From Pyrus communis (lineage: Eukaryota > Streptophyta > Magnoliopsida > Rosales > Rosaceae), in the NCBI RefSeq assembly GCF_963583255.1, contig NC_084804.1:20218061-20282060 (forward strand): a DNA stretch of 64,000 nucleotides, read 5' to 3'. Under the pieces are notes generated by a model. It was not told where the DNA came from. It saw nothing but the letters and a program-made list of their open reading frames with translations, and ran no database searches. A program made the position numbers and the translations under genes. This document shows, in pieces, positions 21,478 to 31,806 of this stretch (the first letter of the stretch is position 1; each line of letters begins with the position of its first letter).

Positions 21478-24128
21478 ATGGCGGAAAGTGGTGGGTTCGA
21501 GGGGGACCATTTGGCGGTGACAGAGGGGACTAGCTTCTCTCAGCTACTCTTCGCGGCCGACGAAGTCGTTAACCTTGCCGTGAACTCCGACCAGACCTTT
21601 AACTACACCCACTCATCTACTTATCCCACCCAGATTAAGCCACCCAAAATGCTCTGCTTCGGAAACTACGACCACCAAACCGACGTTAACCGTGTCGAAA
21701 TTGGGTTTTCGGAAACGGCCAAGAAATCAGCCATCACATGCAGCAGCTCCTCCTCCGTTTCTTCCACAAGCACCGCCAGCATCAGCGCATTGCCCAACTC
21801 CAAAAATGTCAGCCATTAATTCCTCATTTCTTTTAAAACTATTTTTCTTTCTTTCAAAGTTTCTGAAATTTTCTGGGTTTATTGGCAGAAAAGGCGAAAT
21901 GGGTTGGCTCCGATCAGCTGCACAACTACTCCGACAACCCAGAGAGCCACTAAAAGGACGAAATCGGAGAATCGCTCGTCAGCCGGCAACGGAAAGGTAC
22001 GACCTTTCAACAAAAACAAAACCCCATGAGTTCATCTGCGTCACTGCATGCTACTCTCTCTCTCTCCCCACAACTCAAACCCTCTGCATGCTCTTCTCTC
22101 TCTCTCTTCTCTCTCTCTGCCATTTCTGCAAAGCAGAACAATTTTCGTCTCTGTTTTTACCAAAGGGGTTCTGGTTTCTGCAAATGTACAGAGGAAAGAG
22201 AAGCTCGGAGAACGAATCACAGCGCTCCAGCAGCTCGTTTCACCCTACGGAAAGGTGGAATTGCAAAAACCCAAATTAAGCCACCCATTTAATTATTTTT
22301 TGACAATGTTTTTGCAAATTCATCGAAAATATCTGATTTTTTTTCTTCTGGGAACTTGGAAAATTGGGTGTGTTGCAGACGGACACGGCATCGGTGCTTC
22401 ACGAAGCGATGGGATACATCAGATTTCTGCAGGAGCAGGTTCAGGTGCTGTGCTCGCCTTACCTTCAACGCCTGGAGCCTCCTTCACAACCTGTACCTGT
22501 AAGTACCAAAAACACACTCTCACCGTCAGATTTTTTTACTTCTATTTGTATTCCACGTCATCTAGGGACCTGGACTTGGCCAGTAGTCATGGTGTGGGAC
22601 CCGGAGTGATTGTGACTTCACTGACTTTTGGTCATGTCATGGAAATTTTAGTCAAAAGAGTGACGGTGTCTGTAGATTTTGGATTTTTCACATTTTAGAA
22701 AATGCTACCTCCATCTGAAAATTTAAAAAATAATGTTGCTTTTATCATGTTTTTCGTACTGCACTTGCGAACATTTTTCTAACAAAAATAAGGATCATTA
22801 AATATTTGGGGTTTATTTCTATTAGAGATATTATACAAATAAGATTCTAAAAGATATTAGACGCTAATCGAGCATGGGTTGAGGCTTAGCGGCTAGGCAT
22901 GACATAGGCAGAGACCTAAGCAAAGTAGGCGAACTAGGCAAGCTAGGCATGACATAGGCGGGGGCTTAGACATACTATGCGAATTTAAATAAATTTATTA
23001 TATATTGTATAAATAAATACCTATTTATACTTAAAAACAAACATAATTATATTGGGGTACGTATATTGCTAAATAAAATGACATAAATTTAAAAGTATTA
23101 TAACATATTGAAAACATGGATAACAAACATATGATGAATGTGCATTCAAGTATTCAACAAATATCTTACATTTATTGGAAAAATAAAAAGTAAAATAAAA
23201 GTTATCGATTTTCTGTCTATGTCAGAGTCACGACTTAGGCGGATTTAGGTGGTCTAGGTTGGGGCTAGCTGGGTATAGATGTGGATTTTTTAAACAGTGT
23301 GTACAAATGTAGTATGACAAATGTGGTAGGTGTATTTTTGATCAAGAATCTATTTGTCATAATCAATTTAGTGTATGTCTAGTGCTAGGCGGAGAAAAAC
23401 AATGCGTACAAATATAATATGAAAATATGGTAAGTGTAGTATTTTCGATGAAGAATTTATTTGTCGTAATCAATTTAGTGTATGACAAATTCTTAAAATT
23501 GGTCCTTGTCATAATCCATTTATCATTATCCCAAAAAAAGAAAGAAAAAAAATCTTAAATTGATCCCTGTGGTTTACTTTTACCATTGGTAGTGATATTT
23601 ACACCACAATTTTCTTTTGCTGCACTCATTACCTAATTTATGTTTATTCATTATTCTGACTTGTTCAATCCAACACCATACACCATCGGAAGAATGGAAA
23701 TCACTTCCCTAAATATCGATAGTTGTTGAATGATCAGTCCTCCTCAATTTGTATAACTTGGCACTCCACATGCAAAAATCACGGGCATCGTGTTTTTATA
23801 TCAGAAGTAAACGACAAGGGTAAAATCGATAAAATAACAACCCAAATATACAAGTTACTAGTTTCTAGTTACTGTAAAGCAAATTTACCATTTGTAACTT
23901 TTGGCCTACCATGTTTTCACTACTTTTTTCTGTGTTTGAAACTTTTAGGGTGGAGTTGGAGAGGTAAAACAAGCAGCAGGAAGAAGCGACCTGAGGAGCA
24001 GAGGACTGTGCCTGGTTCCAATGGAGTACACAATGCACGTTGCGAACAGCAATGGTGCAGATTTTTGGTTACCCACCATGGCCAACACCAACATTAATCC
24101 TTTGTCATCTCCTTCAACCAATTATTGA
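21478..24128 (+). CDS. Atypical bHLH transcription factor, bHLH113-like, five exons
   Basis: Exons: 21478-21807, 21889-21996, 22192-22254, 22379-22498, 23949-24128 (TGA). All introns are GT..AG and phase 0, giving 266 residues. Exon 1 encodes the acidic/Ser-rich N-terminus ([28 protein letters not shown]). Exons 2-4 encode the DNA-binding/dimer region: TKRTKSENR, then [40 protein letters not shown] and VQVLCSPYL. Exon 5 encodes [20 protein letters not shown]. This pattern fits the plant bHLH103/110/113 group, closest in memory to At3g19500 (bHLH113). The usual His-Glu-Arg of the basic region is absent, so E-box binding is doubtful; it may act as an atypical or dimer-modulating factor in the nucleus. 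Intron 4 (1450 bp) contains a repeat at 22845-23290. All splice sites and frames look intact. Confidence 0.9.
22845..23290. mobile_element. GCCTAGGCG-type repeat, copy 2, in bHLH intron 4
   Basis: Carries GGCTAGGCATGACATAGGCG-like motifs at the left and GGCGGATTTAGGTGG-like motifs at the right. The AT-rich middle closely matches 13740-13890 and 14580-14650. It lies wholly within an intron and lacks the hAT insertion seen in copy 1. Confidence 0.7.
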
Positions 24129-24704
24129 ATGGAATACTAGTACAAACTAGAAAGAAACATGTTTAGCTTAGCTAGTTAAGCTAGTAGGGGATTCCGGGGT
24201 CTTGAGGGATTTGATGTCGAAGGAAAGGACGGTGTGGGCTTGGTAGAGGGAGGCAGAGATGTCGAGGAAGATCAGATGAGTGTCCGATCAGATGAGGATC
24301 AATTTCTGGAAATCGGGGAAAACCTTTCTGGAGGAGAGGCTGACTGAAAAAGAAGGAGAGAGACGAGGGTCTGATAAAAAAGAGTCGATGCTTTTAGATG
24401 AGGAAAATGGTGGTGGGTGGAAAAATAATAGAATATTAAAAAGGTTTTGTTGTTAAATAATAAAATATTGTAGTGTTTGTTAAATTACAAAGCGTCGTTA
24501 GAGATAAAAAGTTAAAAAACGTTCCTCAAATAACTTTTGCGCAATGTTCAACAGCTATTTTAGCAAAAATTTAACTTCATTGGTGTAGATGCTTTGGTAC
24601 ATGGTCGGTCGCCCAGTGAGAGTGCCTGCTCGTTTTGGTAATTTGTAAGCCTAGCTACAAATTTGGCATGACATCTTTATTTTTTAGAAGAATAGGTGAA
24701 AAGT
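24129..24704. other. 3' flank of the bHLH gene
   Basis: Begins with the bHLH 3' UTR. A GC-richer patch at 24185-24370 may be a captured coding fragment, but I cannot identify it. The rest is AT-rich. Confidence 0.35.
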
Positions 24705-24904
24705 GTAAAAAGGAGTACACAGAATGAGGCAGGGCGATAGTGAAAGGAAATGAAATTAAGAGAAACGAAAATTGAAATATAAGGTTACTATTTTCTAGTG
24801 CAAGGAAAGACAAAAGTTGTGCAATCTCACAAGAGAAAGGCACTAAGGTGACATATGAAAACACTTTGAATAATTTATATATTTTAGAACAATGCTTGAT
24901 TACT

Positions 24905-25290
24905 TAAAGATGAGTAAGAACTCCTACTCAATACTCTTCGTGTTCAAATCACAAAGCTTTGTGCTTATGATCAAAATCGTTCAGATTATAAATCACACTG
25001 TAACAATCATCTTTGTAAAAAAAAAGAATTAAAACTAAGATCATTTAGTTAATCTATTATAGCAAATACATAAACAGTTCTTAATGCTTTTACCAATTCC
25101 GTTCATTTGTTTTTATACAGTTTGATGACTAAACAACCTTAGTTTTAATGGATTTTTTACAGAAGGGATCTTTATAGAGTGATTTATAATATGAACAGTT
25201 CTAATTATAAAAACGAAATTCTATAAAGCGACAATGAATAATTTTGAGTAGAAAGTCCTACTCTTTCTTTGAGTAGGCAAGTATTATTCT
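24905..25290. mobile_element. Foldback MITE family, copy 1
   Basis: ATCAAAATCGTTCAGATTAT near 24970 pairs with the reverse complement of the 25165-25205 segment (TTATAGAGTGATTTATAATA). Outer arms are ACTCCTACTCAAT and GAGTAGAAAGTCC. The same family recurs at 41186-41555. Ends are approximate. Confidence 0.5.
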
Positions 25291-25459
25291 ATATTTTATA
25301 AGCACATATAACTTACATTCAAAAATTGAAATGATAACAAAATTGAAGTCCTAGGTTATAGAACTGTTTTTTAATGCATGTCTACATTAAGAGTTATTAT
25401 GTATGCTTGTATGCTCAAATATTCTTATATGTTCTTAGGGCAAAATTTTTCCTTCAATT

Positions 25460-25824
25460 GAATTATTGCCTGGCCAAAGATTTTGTAATTGCATATACAA
25501 AGATCTTATGTAATTATGAGGCAAAAATTTAGCACGCATGTTTTTGTTCATCATTTCCCATGTTTCAATTTTTCTCTTGCTGTCCAAGAAGCCTTAATTT
25601 GTTGCCACCAAGCTAATAGTCTGTTTGGTAAACAAGTGGCCACCAATCCTACCTTTTTGTCTTCTAGAACCTCCTTAAATCAAAGATTTCCTCTATTTTT
25701 GTTAACCAGTTTAAGACGTCCTCTAGTTGCATCCCATAGTGAAACTCAGGGATTTCAGTTTGAAATTTGGAATCATAGCAATTATTATTATTTTGAATCA
25801 CCCGAGCAGCTGCTTATGGGGAAT
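25460..25824 (-). pseudogene. Gypsy gag fragment
   Basis: Minus-strand frames read FQTEIPEFHYGMQLEDVLNW, WLTKIEEIFDLRRF and LLAWWQQIKASW, the characteristic gag order (PEF..G..Q...DWL...E.IF...WW.Q). A stop follows DLRRF and frameshifts follow. The N-terminal part continues at 26644-26900 beyond the inserted element. The plus-strand ORF at 25489-26001 is a shadow. Confidence 0.7.
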
Positions 25825-25827
25825 TTA

Positions 25828-26640
25828 GGTACCGTTTGGTACGTGGGACGGGATGGAACAGAGTGGGATGAGGCGTTCCGTCCCACGTTTGGTACGCCTA
25901 AAACGGGTGGAACGCGTTGTTCCACGGGACGAGTTTTGGGTGAATTTTCGTTCCACCTCCACCCACGACTCGTTCCACATTCGTGGAACACAAAATTATA
26001 ACCTCTCCGTCTCCTTCTTCTTCCTCCTCGCTTCCATCCGAGGGCATGGGGAGCTATCAGAAACGGCGACCGAGGCGGGGACCAAAGCCGCACCAGCAAT
26101 GGTGACACTGGCTGCGCCCTGGTGGAGAAAGACGTCGACTTCACCAACTACTTATGCACCTATGCCTTCCGCTACCACCAGAAGGAAAAGCTCTCTGATT
26201 GAGTCCGCATGGACGCTTACTACAACACCATTTTCAAGAACAAGCACCACTTCCATGGCAAGGTACAACATCTCATGAGCTCACTACTTAATTAGTCCTC
26301 CTTTACCATTTGTTGTTATGCTGTAAAATATTTGGGATAAATTTGGTTTTAAGGCCAGAAAGAACGAAAATTTACTAAAAAAGTTTTGAAATCAAGAGGT
26401 ACCCACTTGGTTTTTCCCGACGATTTGTTCGAAATTGGTCTGAAACATTTCTTATTTGTTTGATTTGGGTTGGGGTTTTCTGTTTTTTGTAGGCGCGGAA
26501 CAACCGTTCTATTCCGTCCCTACGCGTACCAAAAATACACGGAACCTCCATCCTATCTCGTCCCGTCCTATTCAATCTCGTCTCGTCCCGTCCCGTCCTG
26601 TCCTGTCCCGTCTCGTCCCGTCTGCGTACCAAACGGTACC
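25828..26640. mobile_element. PIF/Harbinger-like element carrying a gene fragment
   Basis: Perfect 16-bp terminal inverted repeats: GGTACCGTTTGGTACG on the left and its reverse complement on the right. A 3-bp TTA duplication (25825-25827, 26641-26643) is diagnostic for PIF/Harbinger and Tourist elements. Subterminal regions carry GGGACGGGA-type repeats and their complements. There is no transposase. The centre holds a PRMT10-like exon (26039-26262). It is inserted in a gypsy gag relic. Confidence 0.88.
26039..26262 (+). pseudogene. Captured PRMT10-like exon fragment
   Basis: In one frame the sequence reads RNGDRGGDQSRTSNGDTGCA, VEKDVDFTNYLCTYAFRYHQ, a stop, then VRMDAYYNTIFKNKHHFHGK, followed by a GT donor at 26263. 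I recall the N-terminal region of plant protein arginine methyltransferase 10 (YF.TY.FLYHQK.MLSDRVRMDAY). The stop TGA at 26200-26202 replaces the expected CGA Arg codon. The SAM-binding motif (VLDVGTGSG) would be in the next exon and is absent, so no enzyme can be made. The retained donor shows it was copied from genomic DNA. Confidence 0.75.
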
Positions 26641-26643
26641 TTA

Positions 26644-26900
26644 TGGTCTCCTTTGTGCCTTAAAACCTGCAAATGGATTAACATTTTTATGTTCTTTATA
26701 ATCTTCCTCATAACCCCCTGGTGGTGATGGAGGGTTTTATCTTTCCCAATGATTTGGTGGATTGTTAGGGAGCCTAAGTCTGATTTCTTCCATCATACGC
26801 AACTTTTTGCAAACCGATTGTCATGTCGAGCCAATGATTGCTTGATTTGTATCATCTCATCTCCCTGGAATGAATAATTCGCTTTGAAAAGATCCTAAAA
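26644..26900 (-). pseudogene. Gypsy gag N-terminal and leader relic
   Basis: Continues the gag fragment at 25460-25824 on the other side of the Harbinger-like insertion. Low-complexity coding typical of a gag N-terminus can be followed on the minus strand with stops. Downstream of the primer site at 26909-26924. Confidence 0.45.
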
Positions 26901-27012
26901 AATGTAACCAAGCTCTGATACTCAACTGAAACAGGGCAATAGTGAAAAGAAATGAAATTAAGAGAATGAAAGCTGAAATATAGGGCCCACTATCTCCTAG
27001 TGCAAGAAGAGA

Positions 27013-27125
27013 CCTACAATGGACTAGCAATAATGTGGTTCAAATTCGCATTTGGCGAGAATCGAACTTAAGGCCTCTCATTTATAAGTGAAGAGAAATA
27101 TCACTAGACTGTAATACTAAGTGGC
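27013..27125 (-). mobile_element. tRNA-derived SINE
   Basis: On the minus strand: GCCACTTAGTATTACAGTCT, AGTCTAGTGATATTTC (box A-like), CTTCACTTATAAATGAGAGG, then AGTTCGATTCTCGCC (box B). This is a widespread plant SINE layout. A related 3' part is at 40272-40434. Confidence 0.65.
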
Positions 27126-27213
27126 TAGTGATTTGTTAGAGCTAGGGAGGAAAGTTAGTAGTTGTAACTCATATTAAGACATCTCAGCTTTTTTAGAGAT
27201 GTATCCCTGCGAT

Positions 27214-28346
27214 CAGTGGCGTAGCTAGAACAACCTTGAAGGAGGGTCAACTTTATGTAACTATAAGATTAAAAGATAATAAGAAAAACTCATATAAAAA
27301 TAACAATCATTAGTCTTAATAGGTGTTCATAAAACATTCTACTAGAATTACAATTGCCCTCGACGAGTTTTCATAGTTTGAAATCTTCTCATAATCACAT
27401 CATTGTCAATATTAACAAATATATCTTTCTCGATATATATTATCATGTTGTCATTCATCCACATATCTCCCATTTGGTTTCGCAAATCACTTTTCAATAT
27501 TTTCAGAGCAGAAAAAGTTCTTTCAACACTAGTAGTGTCAACTGGTAAGATTAGTATCAATGTCAAAAATAAGTAGACCAGTGAATATACCTTGTCTTTT
27601 TTTTTTTTTTCTCAACCAATTTTCCTCCAAGATCACTAATTCCTTTCAGCCCAAAATACACATTAGTCGACCACATATCAGATATGTATGTCTCAAGTTC
27701 ATCTTCAAGTGCTAAGAGATCACCCTCGGCAAAACGATTGTTCAGCTCTGCAAGTTGCAAATCTATAACTGCAACAAATAAACCAACTTGATAGTAATGC
27801 AAATTTGTCATTTTTGGAGCTCTCCGTCGCGATTGTCGTGGAAGGAAATTTGTCAACTCGATAGTAACGAAAATCTATAGCTGCAACAAATAAATTAAAG
27901 AGGAAATTTGTCCTAATTGATTTGTTGGTTCTAAAAAGAATTCCAAAGATGAACAAGTGAAGGCTTGCTGTCTTGGAGTTGGAGATGCCAGATTCTTGGA
28001 ATAGGAGAAGGGTAAAAAGTTTTTTTTTGTTGATGGAGGAGAAGTTTAAAGTTTAATACTAATTGATTAATCACCTTTTTCAGTTTGTATAATCTTCATA
28101 ATTTTTGTAATATTATAAATGTTTTAAATAATGAAAGAAGAGAAAAAGGTCAAAATAAACTCTACCAATGTGGGGACTCTACGGTCAACTAAGGGTTAAA
28201 TTGTTTAGTGGTCACGAGGGTCAGATCTATAAGAATAATCCAAAATATTAATTAATTATAATATAATATGTACTCTTTTAATGAGTATTATTAAAATCTT
28301 AGGAGGGTTAAATGACCATCCTCATTACACTGTGGCTCCGCCCTTG
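27214..28346 (-). mobile_element. Deleted hAT element with transposase remnant
   Basis: Ends CAGTGGCGTAGCTAG and (reverse complement) CAAGGGCGGAGCCAC are imperfect inverted repeats of hAT type. Flanks CCTGCGAT (27206-27213) and CCTGTGAT (28347-28354) form an 8-bp target duplication with one change. The minus-strand transposase remnant at 27348-27856 retains only the C-terminus; the catalytic region is missing. Confidence 0.85.
27348..27856 (-). pseudogene. hAT transposase C-terminal fragment
   Basis: Two overlapping minus-strand frames. The first reads FVAVIDLQLAELNNRFAEGD and DELETYISDMWS; the second LPVDTTSVERTFSALKILKS then DLRNQMGDMWMNDNMI. The latter is the hAT dimerisation domain (SVER.FSA....K..LRN.M.D.WM.D) seen in TTF-type zinc-finger hAT proteins. 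The join includes a lysine run and a frame change. The N-terminal zinc finger and most of the catalytic core are absent. Confidence 0.85.
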
Positions 28347-28360
28347 CCTGTGATTCAGAG

Positions 28361-28640
28361 AGGTTCCTCTGTGGTTAGAGGGATACCTCAGTTGTTCAGA
28401 GTCCTTTAAACATTGACTTATGCATGTTCTGAGTGAGAAAGAGAATCTTAATGTAGGAGATAGATGCTCAGATCAGTCCCTTAAACGTGTTGCGTGTTTG
28501 AGGTTCCTCTGTGGTTAGAGAGATACCTCAGTTGTTCAGAGTCCTTTAAACATTGACTTATGCATGTTCTGAGTGAGAAAGAGAATCTTAATGTAGGAGA
28601 TAGATGCTCAGATCAGTCCCTTAAACGTGTTGCGTGTTTG
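28361..28640 (+). repeat. Near-perfect tandem duplication, 2 x 140 bp
   Basis: 28361-28500 and 28501-28640 are identical except position 28381 (G) versus 28521 (A). It begins 7 bp after the right target duplication of the hAT element. The near identity suggests a recent event. Confidence 0.95.
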
Positions 28641-29304
28641 ACCTCCTTGGTTTCCTACGGAGAGAGATGAATCCTTCCTGGTTATATAATAGTTGTAGAG
28701 TCCCAGTAGGAAAAACAATCCCTATTATAGTTGGAGAGTATTTAGGAGGAAATCTCGGACAAGATCTCTAATCCTCCTTGAATCGTGATTACTTTACCTA
28801 ATCTCCAAGATCATAATTTGACTTGAATCAGTATTTTCAAGTAACCATAAAACTTCAAAATGCTTATGAATTACAAAAATAATAAGTGTTTTTCTTGCAA
28901 GGATTTGAATTTTAATAAGATTTTATTGTGCTTTTAATAAAATTTCTTTCACCAAAAATGTGTATTGACATATAATTGTTTCCCACATAAACGTTTTCAA
29001 ATTAAACAAGCCTCTAGTTTGTGGACTCATATTATGTTGCTTTCTTTTGTCAATACTCATATTGTGTTGATAGTTTCATGTGTATAAGTAATATTTAGGT
29101 GTCCTTAGAATACAATCATATAGCGTGATTATTTCACTCAAATTATAACGCGATTTTTTTTATTAATATAAAGTAAGACATATCAATCTTATGGTCCATC
29201 AATATTATAACACATTGAACGGTCTCACTATGTGTCAATGTTTTTGATGCACAGAAAAATTTATCATCATGTTGTGTCCTCCTTCCTCCTAATGTTAAAT
29301 TACT
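28641..29304. other. Gene-free AT-rich DNA
   Basis: No coding sequence. The first 200 bp (TCCCAGTAGGAAAAACAATC and following) may be part of a degraded LTR. Confidence 0.35.
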
Positions 29305-29650
29305 AGATGAGGAAATTGTAGCAATGGTCCCTCTTAACTCACCAAAATGTGAAGCTATGATCATTTTTGTCAACTTCGTTAGAACTTCCATCAAAATGAG
29401 TCACGTGCCATGCACATGAGGCTGAATCAAGGGGCAAATATGGACCACCAAATGAGAAAAAATGTAGCAATGGTCCTTCCATTTTAACCCAATTGGAGAA
29501 ATGGTCTCTCCACTTTAATCCAATTGGAGCAATGATCCCTCAACTCTAATCTAATTGTAGCAATAGTCATTCCAACATGACTCATTTTGACAGAATTCTG
29601 ACGGAGTTGATGAAAATGACCATAGTTGCATGTTTTGATGAGATAACAGA

Positions 29651-29905
29651 TGTCACATCCCGGCTCGGGCCCCCACCACATCCCAGGCTCGACTCCACCG
29701 TAGCACGATATTGTCCGCTTTGGGCCCTGACCACGCCTTCACGGTTTTGTTTCTGGGAACTCACACGAGAACTTCCCAGTGGGTCACCCATCCTGGTAAT
29801 GCTCTCGCCCTGTGCTCACCTAACTTCGGAGTTTCGATGAACTTTGAAGCTAGTGAGCTCCTAAAAGGCCTCATGCTAGGTAGAGATGAGAATATACATA
29901 TACGG
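29651..29905 (-). mobile_element. Antisense partial Cassandra LTR with 5S-like segment
   Basis: On the minus strand it contains the 5S-like core (ATCCAGGATGGGTGACCCA-type box C, ACTGGGAAGTTCTCGTGTG) and ends CCGGGATGTGACA, the normal Cassandra 3' end. The first ~45 bp of a normal LTR (CCCACATCGCC) are missing at about 29905. Confidence 0.8.
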
Positions 29906-31728
29906 TTGGAAAAAAAAAAAAGAAAAGAAAAAAAGACCTACATATTTACTTGCTTAACTAATCCAACGAATAAGTTGTCGATATCGTGGGCTCCGTTGGA
30001 TCGTAATGAAACTTTAGTATGATGTCTTAGAAGCACAATGTGGATCTTTGGAAGTTACGGATCAGAAATCTGAAATGCGGATCTTCTGGATCGAGTTACG
30101 TAGGGTTGTGGACCCTACCGTTCATCTTTGACCGACGATTGACTTTTGGTTAATGGGTCCCAAATCATTCTAGAACGTCCTTGGGGATATGTTTTATGTA
30201 AGTTATGTGTTTTATCGATAAGAACTCTGAGATGTGATTTGATAATTGTTATAGGCAACGATGGTCCGTGATGTCTCGATTTTTGTACTAGGGAGTCGTA
30301 GCGCATACCTCAGGTGAGTGGGTCTTTTCCTTTTATCGTATATAGATGTGACTGATAATTCCACAAATGCTTTTAAATTGTTCTATGCATTTTATGCCAT
30401 GTTATATATATGTTACAATACTATGGTATGGTTGAGTTTTAGATTGCATTATGGTATATCTATATACATATTATTGCCATATAATTACTGTGAATGCTTT
30501 GAAGTTCTAGGTTGAACTATGAATGACTTGATCCCGTTTGAGGGTACGTAGGTAGTCTAACAAGACAGTTAGATGCAACCATAAAACAATCCAAATTTAA
30601 CATGGTACTTGATTTCTTTAAGGAAAGAAGTTATGATGGTTAACATCGTAGAGATTAGCCATGATTTTATTTTGGCCTATTACCGGGGTAGTTCCGATTA
30701 AGAATTTTGGGACGTTAAAGTGGTTATGCCAAATGACGCTGTGGACGCCAAGGTAAGTTTCAAGTGAGTACATGTTGATGATAGTGATTGCAGTGTGTAT
30801 GTTTATGTTTATATGCATTTAGTGCTCATTATCCTGCACCTCGATGTTAGTGCTCCGCCCAAGGACAAGGCCTAGCCTTCACGTGATTGTTCACCTCCCG
30901 CACCACACGCTCACCTTGGATCCAAGGTAGATGCCATCCTGTTGTATAGACCACATTAGGTGGTTCCAACTCGTGTGCAGGAATTGGTAGATGAGCTATA
31001 TAGGGTCGTATAGGTTGCAATGATAGGCAACTCCGACATTGTTGTAAAGGTTGCCTCTGAGTCATACAGATTGCATTAGGCAACTCCGACTTATGCTATC
31101 ATTGATTGATGAGATATGGATGAGTCGTACAGGTCACTATAGGTGACTCCAACTTATGTGCTAGTAGGCCACTATAGGTGACTCCGACTTATGTGCTAGC
31201 ATTGATTTATTGAACACATGATTATTTATATTGCTCATGAGATGCTGTGTCGTGGTATATTTATGGATTTACTGTTGATATACTTTTAATTTTACATTGA
31301 TACGTGGTATGATTTTTTTTTTTGGAAACTATACAGGTGTCACAGCGAGGGGTTATAACGATTTAGAAGTTTTTTATTAAAATTTTATTTCCAGGGCCAC
31401 TCACCCTTTCTTTGTTTCCACCCTTTAGGTTTTCTTTTTAGCTAAGCTTTCTTATCAATGAGGATTCGTGGCAAATCTTGGAATTGGAGATTACCTTCAA
31501 TGGTCTGATTCTCAATCCACTATTCTGTACTTTACTTATGCTTTGACATCACGTGTGAAATGGGTTCATTTCTGCTCACTGCGCACTTTTGTATTTAGGC
31601 ACTTTTAGATTTAAATTTATTCACATTTTCCCACATCACTATACTTTATGGCTTTGTCACCCTCTTGGTGTCGGCCAACACAACTCGATTTAGAGTCCAA
31701 GTGGACTTTTCCGGGTCGGGGTGTGTCA
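29651..31728. mobile_element. Solo LTR whose left end is antisense Cassandra
   Basis: Begins TGTCACATCCCGG and ends TCGGGGTGTGTCA. Flanks ACAGA (29646-29650) and ACAAA (31729-31733) are a 5-bp duplication with one transition. Positions 29651 to about 29905 are the reverse complement of a Cassandra LTR, including its 5S-like part. The remainder, especially 30815-30930 and 31345-31728, is homologous to the LTR at 17058-19470. No partner LTR or coding sequence. Confidence 0.65.
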
Positions 31729-31806
31729 ACAAACCTATATGAATTTTTAGTTAAGGACCATTGCTCCAATTAGGTTATTGAGGGAACATTTCTACAATTT
31801 TCTCTT

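Larger units (their letters stand above)
24705..27012 (-). mobile_element. Decayed Ty3/gypsy element with gag remnant
   Basis: Similar segments at about 24725-24815 and 26930-27012 (GTGAAAGGAAATGAAATTAA and TTTCTAGTGCAAG, with variants) look like LTR remnants. Inside the right one, the minus strand reads GAGTATCAGAGCTTGG near 26924-26909, an initiator-Met primer site. Between them lies a minus-strand gag relic split by the Harbinger-like element at 25828-26640. No pol was seen. Confidence 0.55.
29305..31806. mobile_element. Foldback host repeat split by an LTR
   Basis: Left arm GAAATTGTAGCAATGGTCCC near 29308 matches the reverse complement of the right end near 31740-31806 (AAAATTGTAGAAATGTTCCC). 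Internal GCAATGGTCC / TCCAATTGGAG motifs repeat several times at 29465-29575. The LTR at 29651-31728 interrupts it. No coding sequence. Confidence 0.5.

Noticed and set aside
21110..21533. ORFs of 116 and 132 codons before the bHLH gene
   Set aside because: They read the CT-rich leader and overlap the real start at 21478; no domain is present.
24185..24370. GC-richer patch that might be a captured gene fragment
   Set aside because: No frame gave a recognisable motif, and no flanking inverted termini could be defined.
25489..26001. 170-codon plus-strand ORF
   Set aside because: It crosses from antisense gypsy gag into the Harbinger-like terminus, so it is a chance frame.
28361..28640. Possible CRISPR-like or satellite array
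   Set aside because: Only two long adjacent copies with no spacers, in a plant nuclear context.
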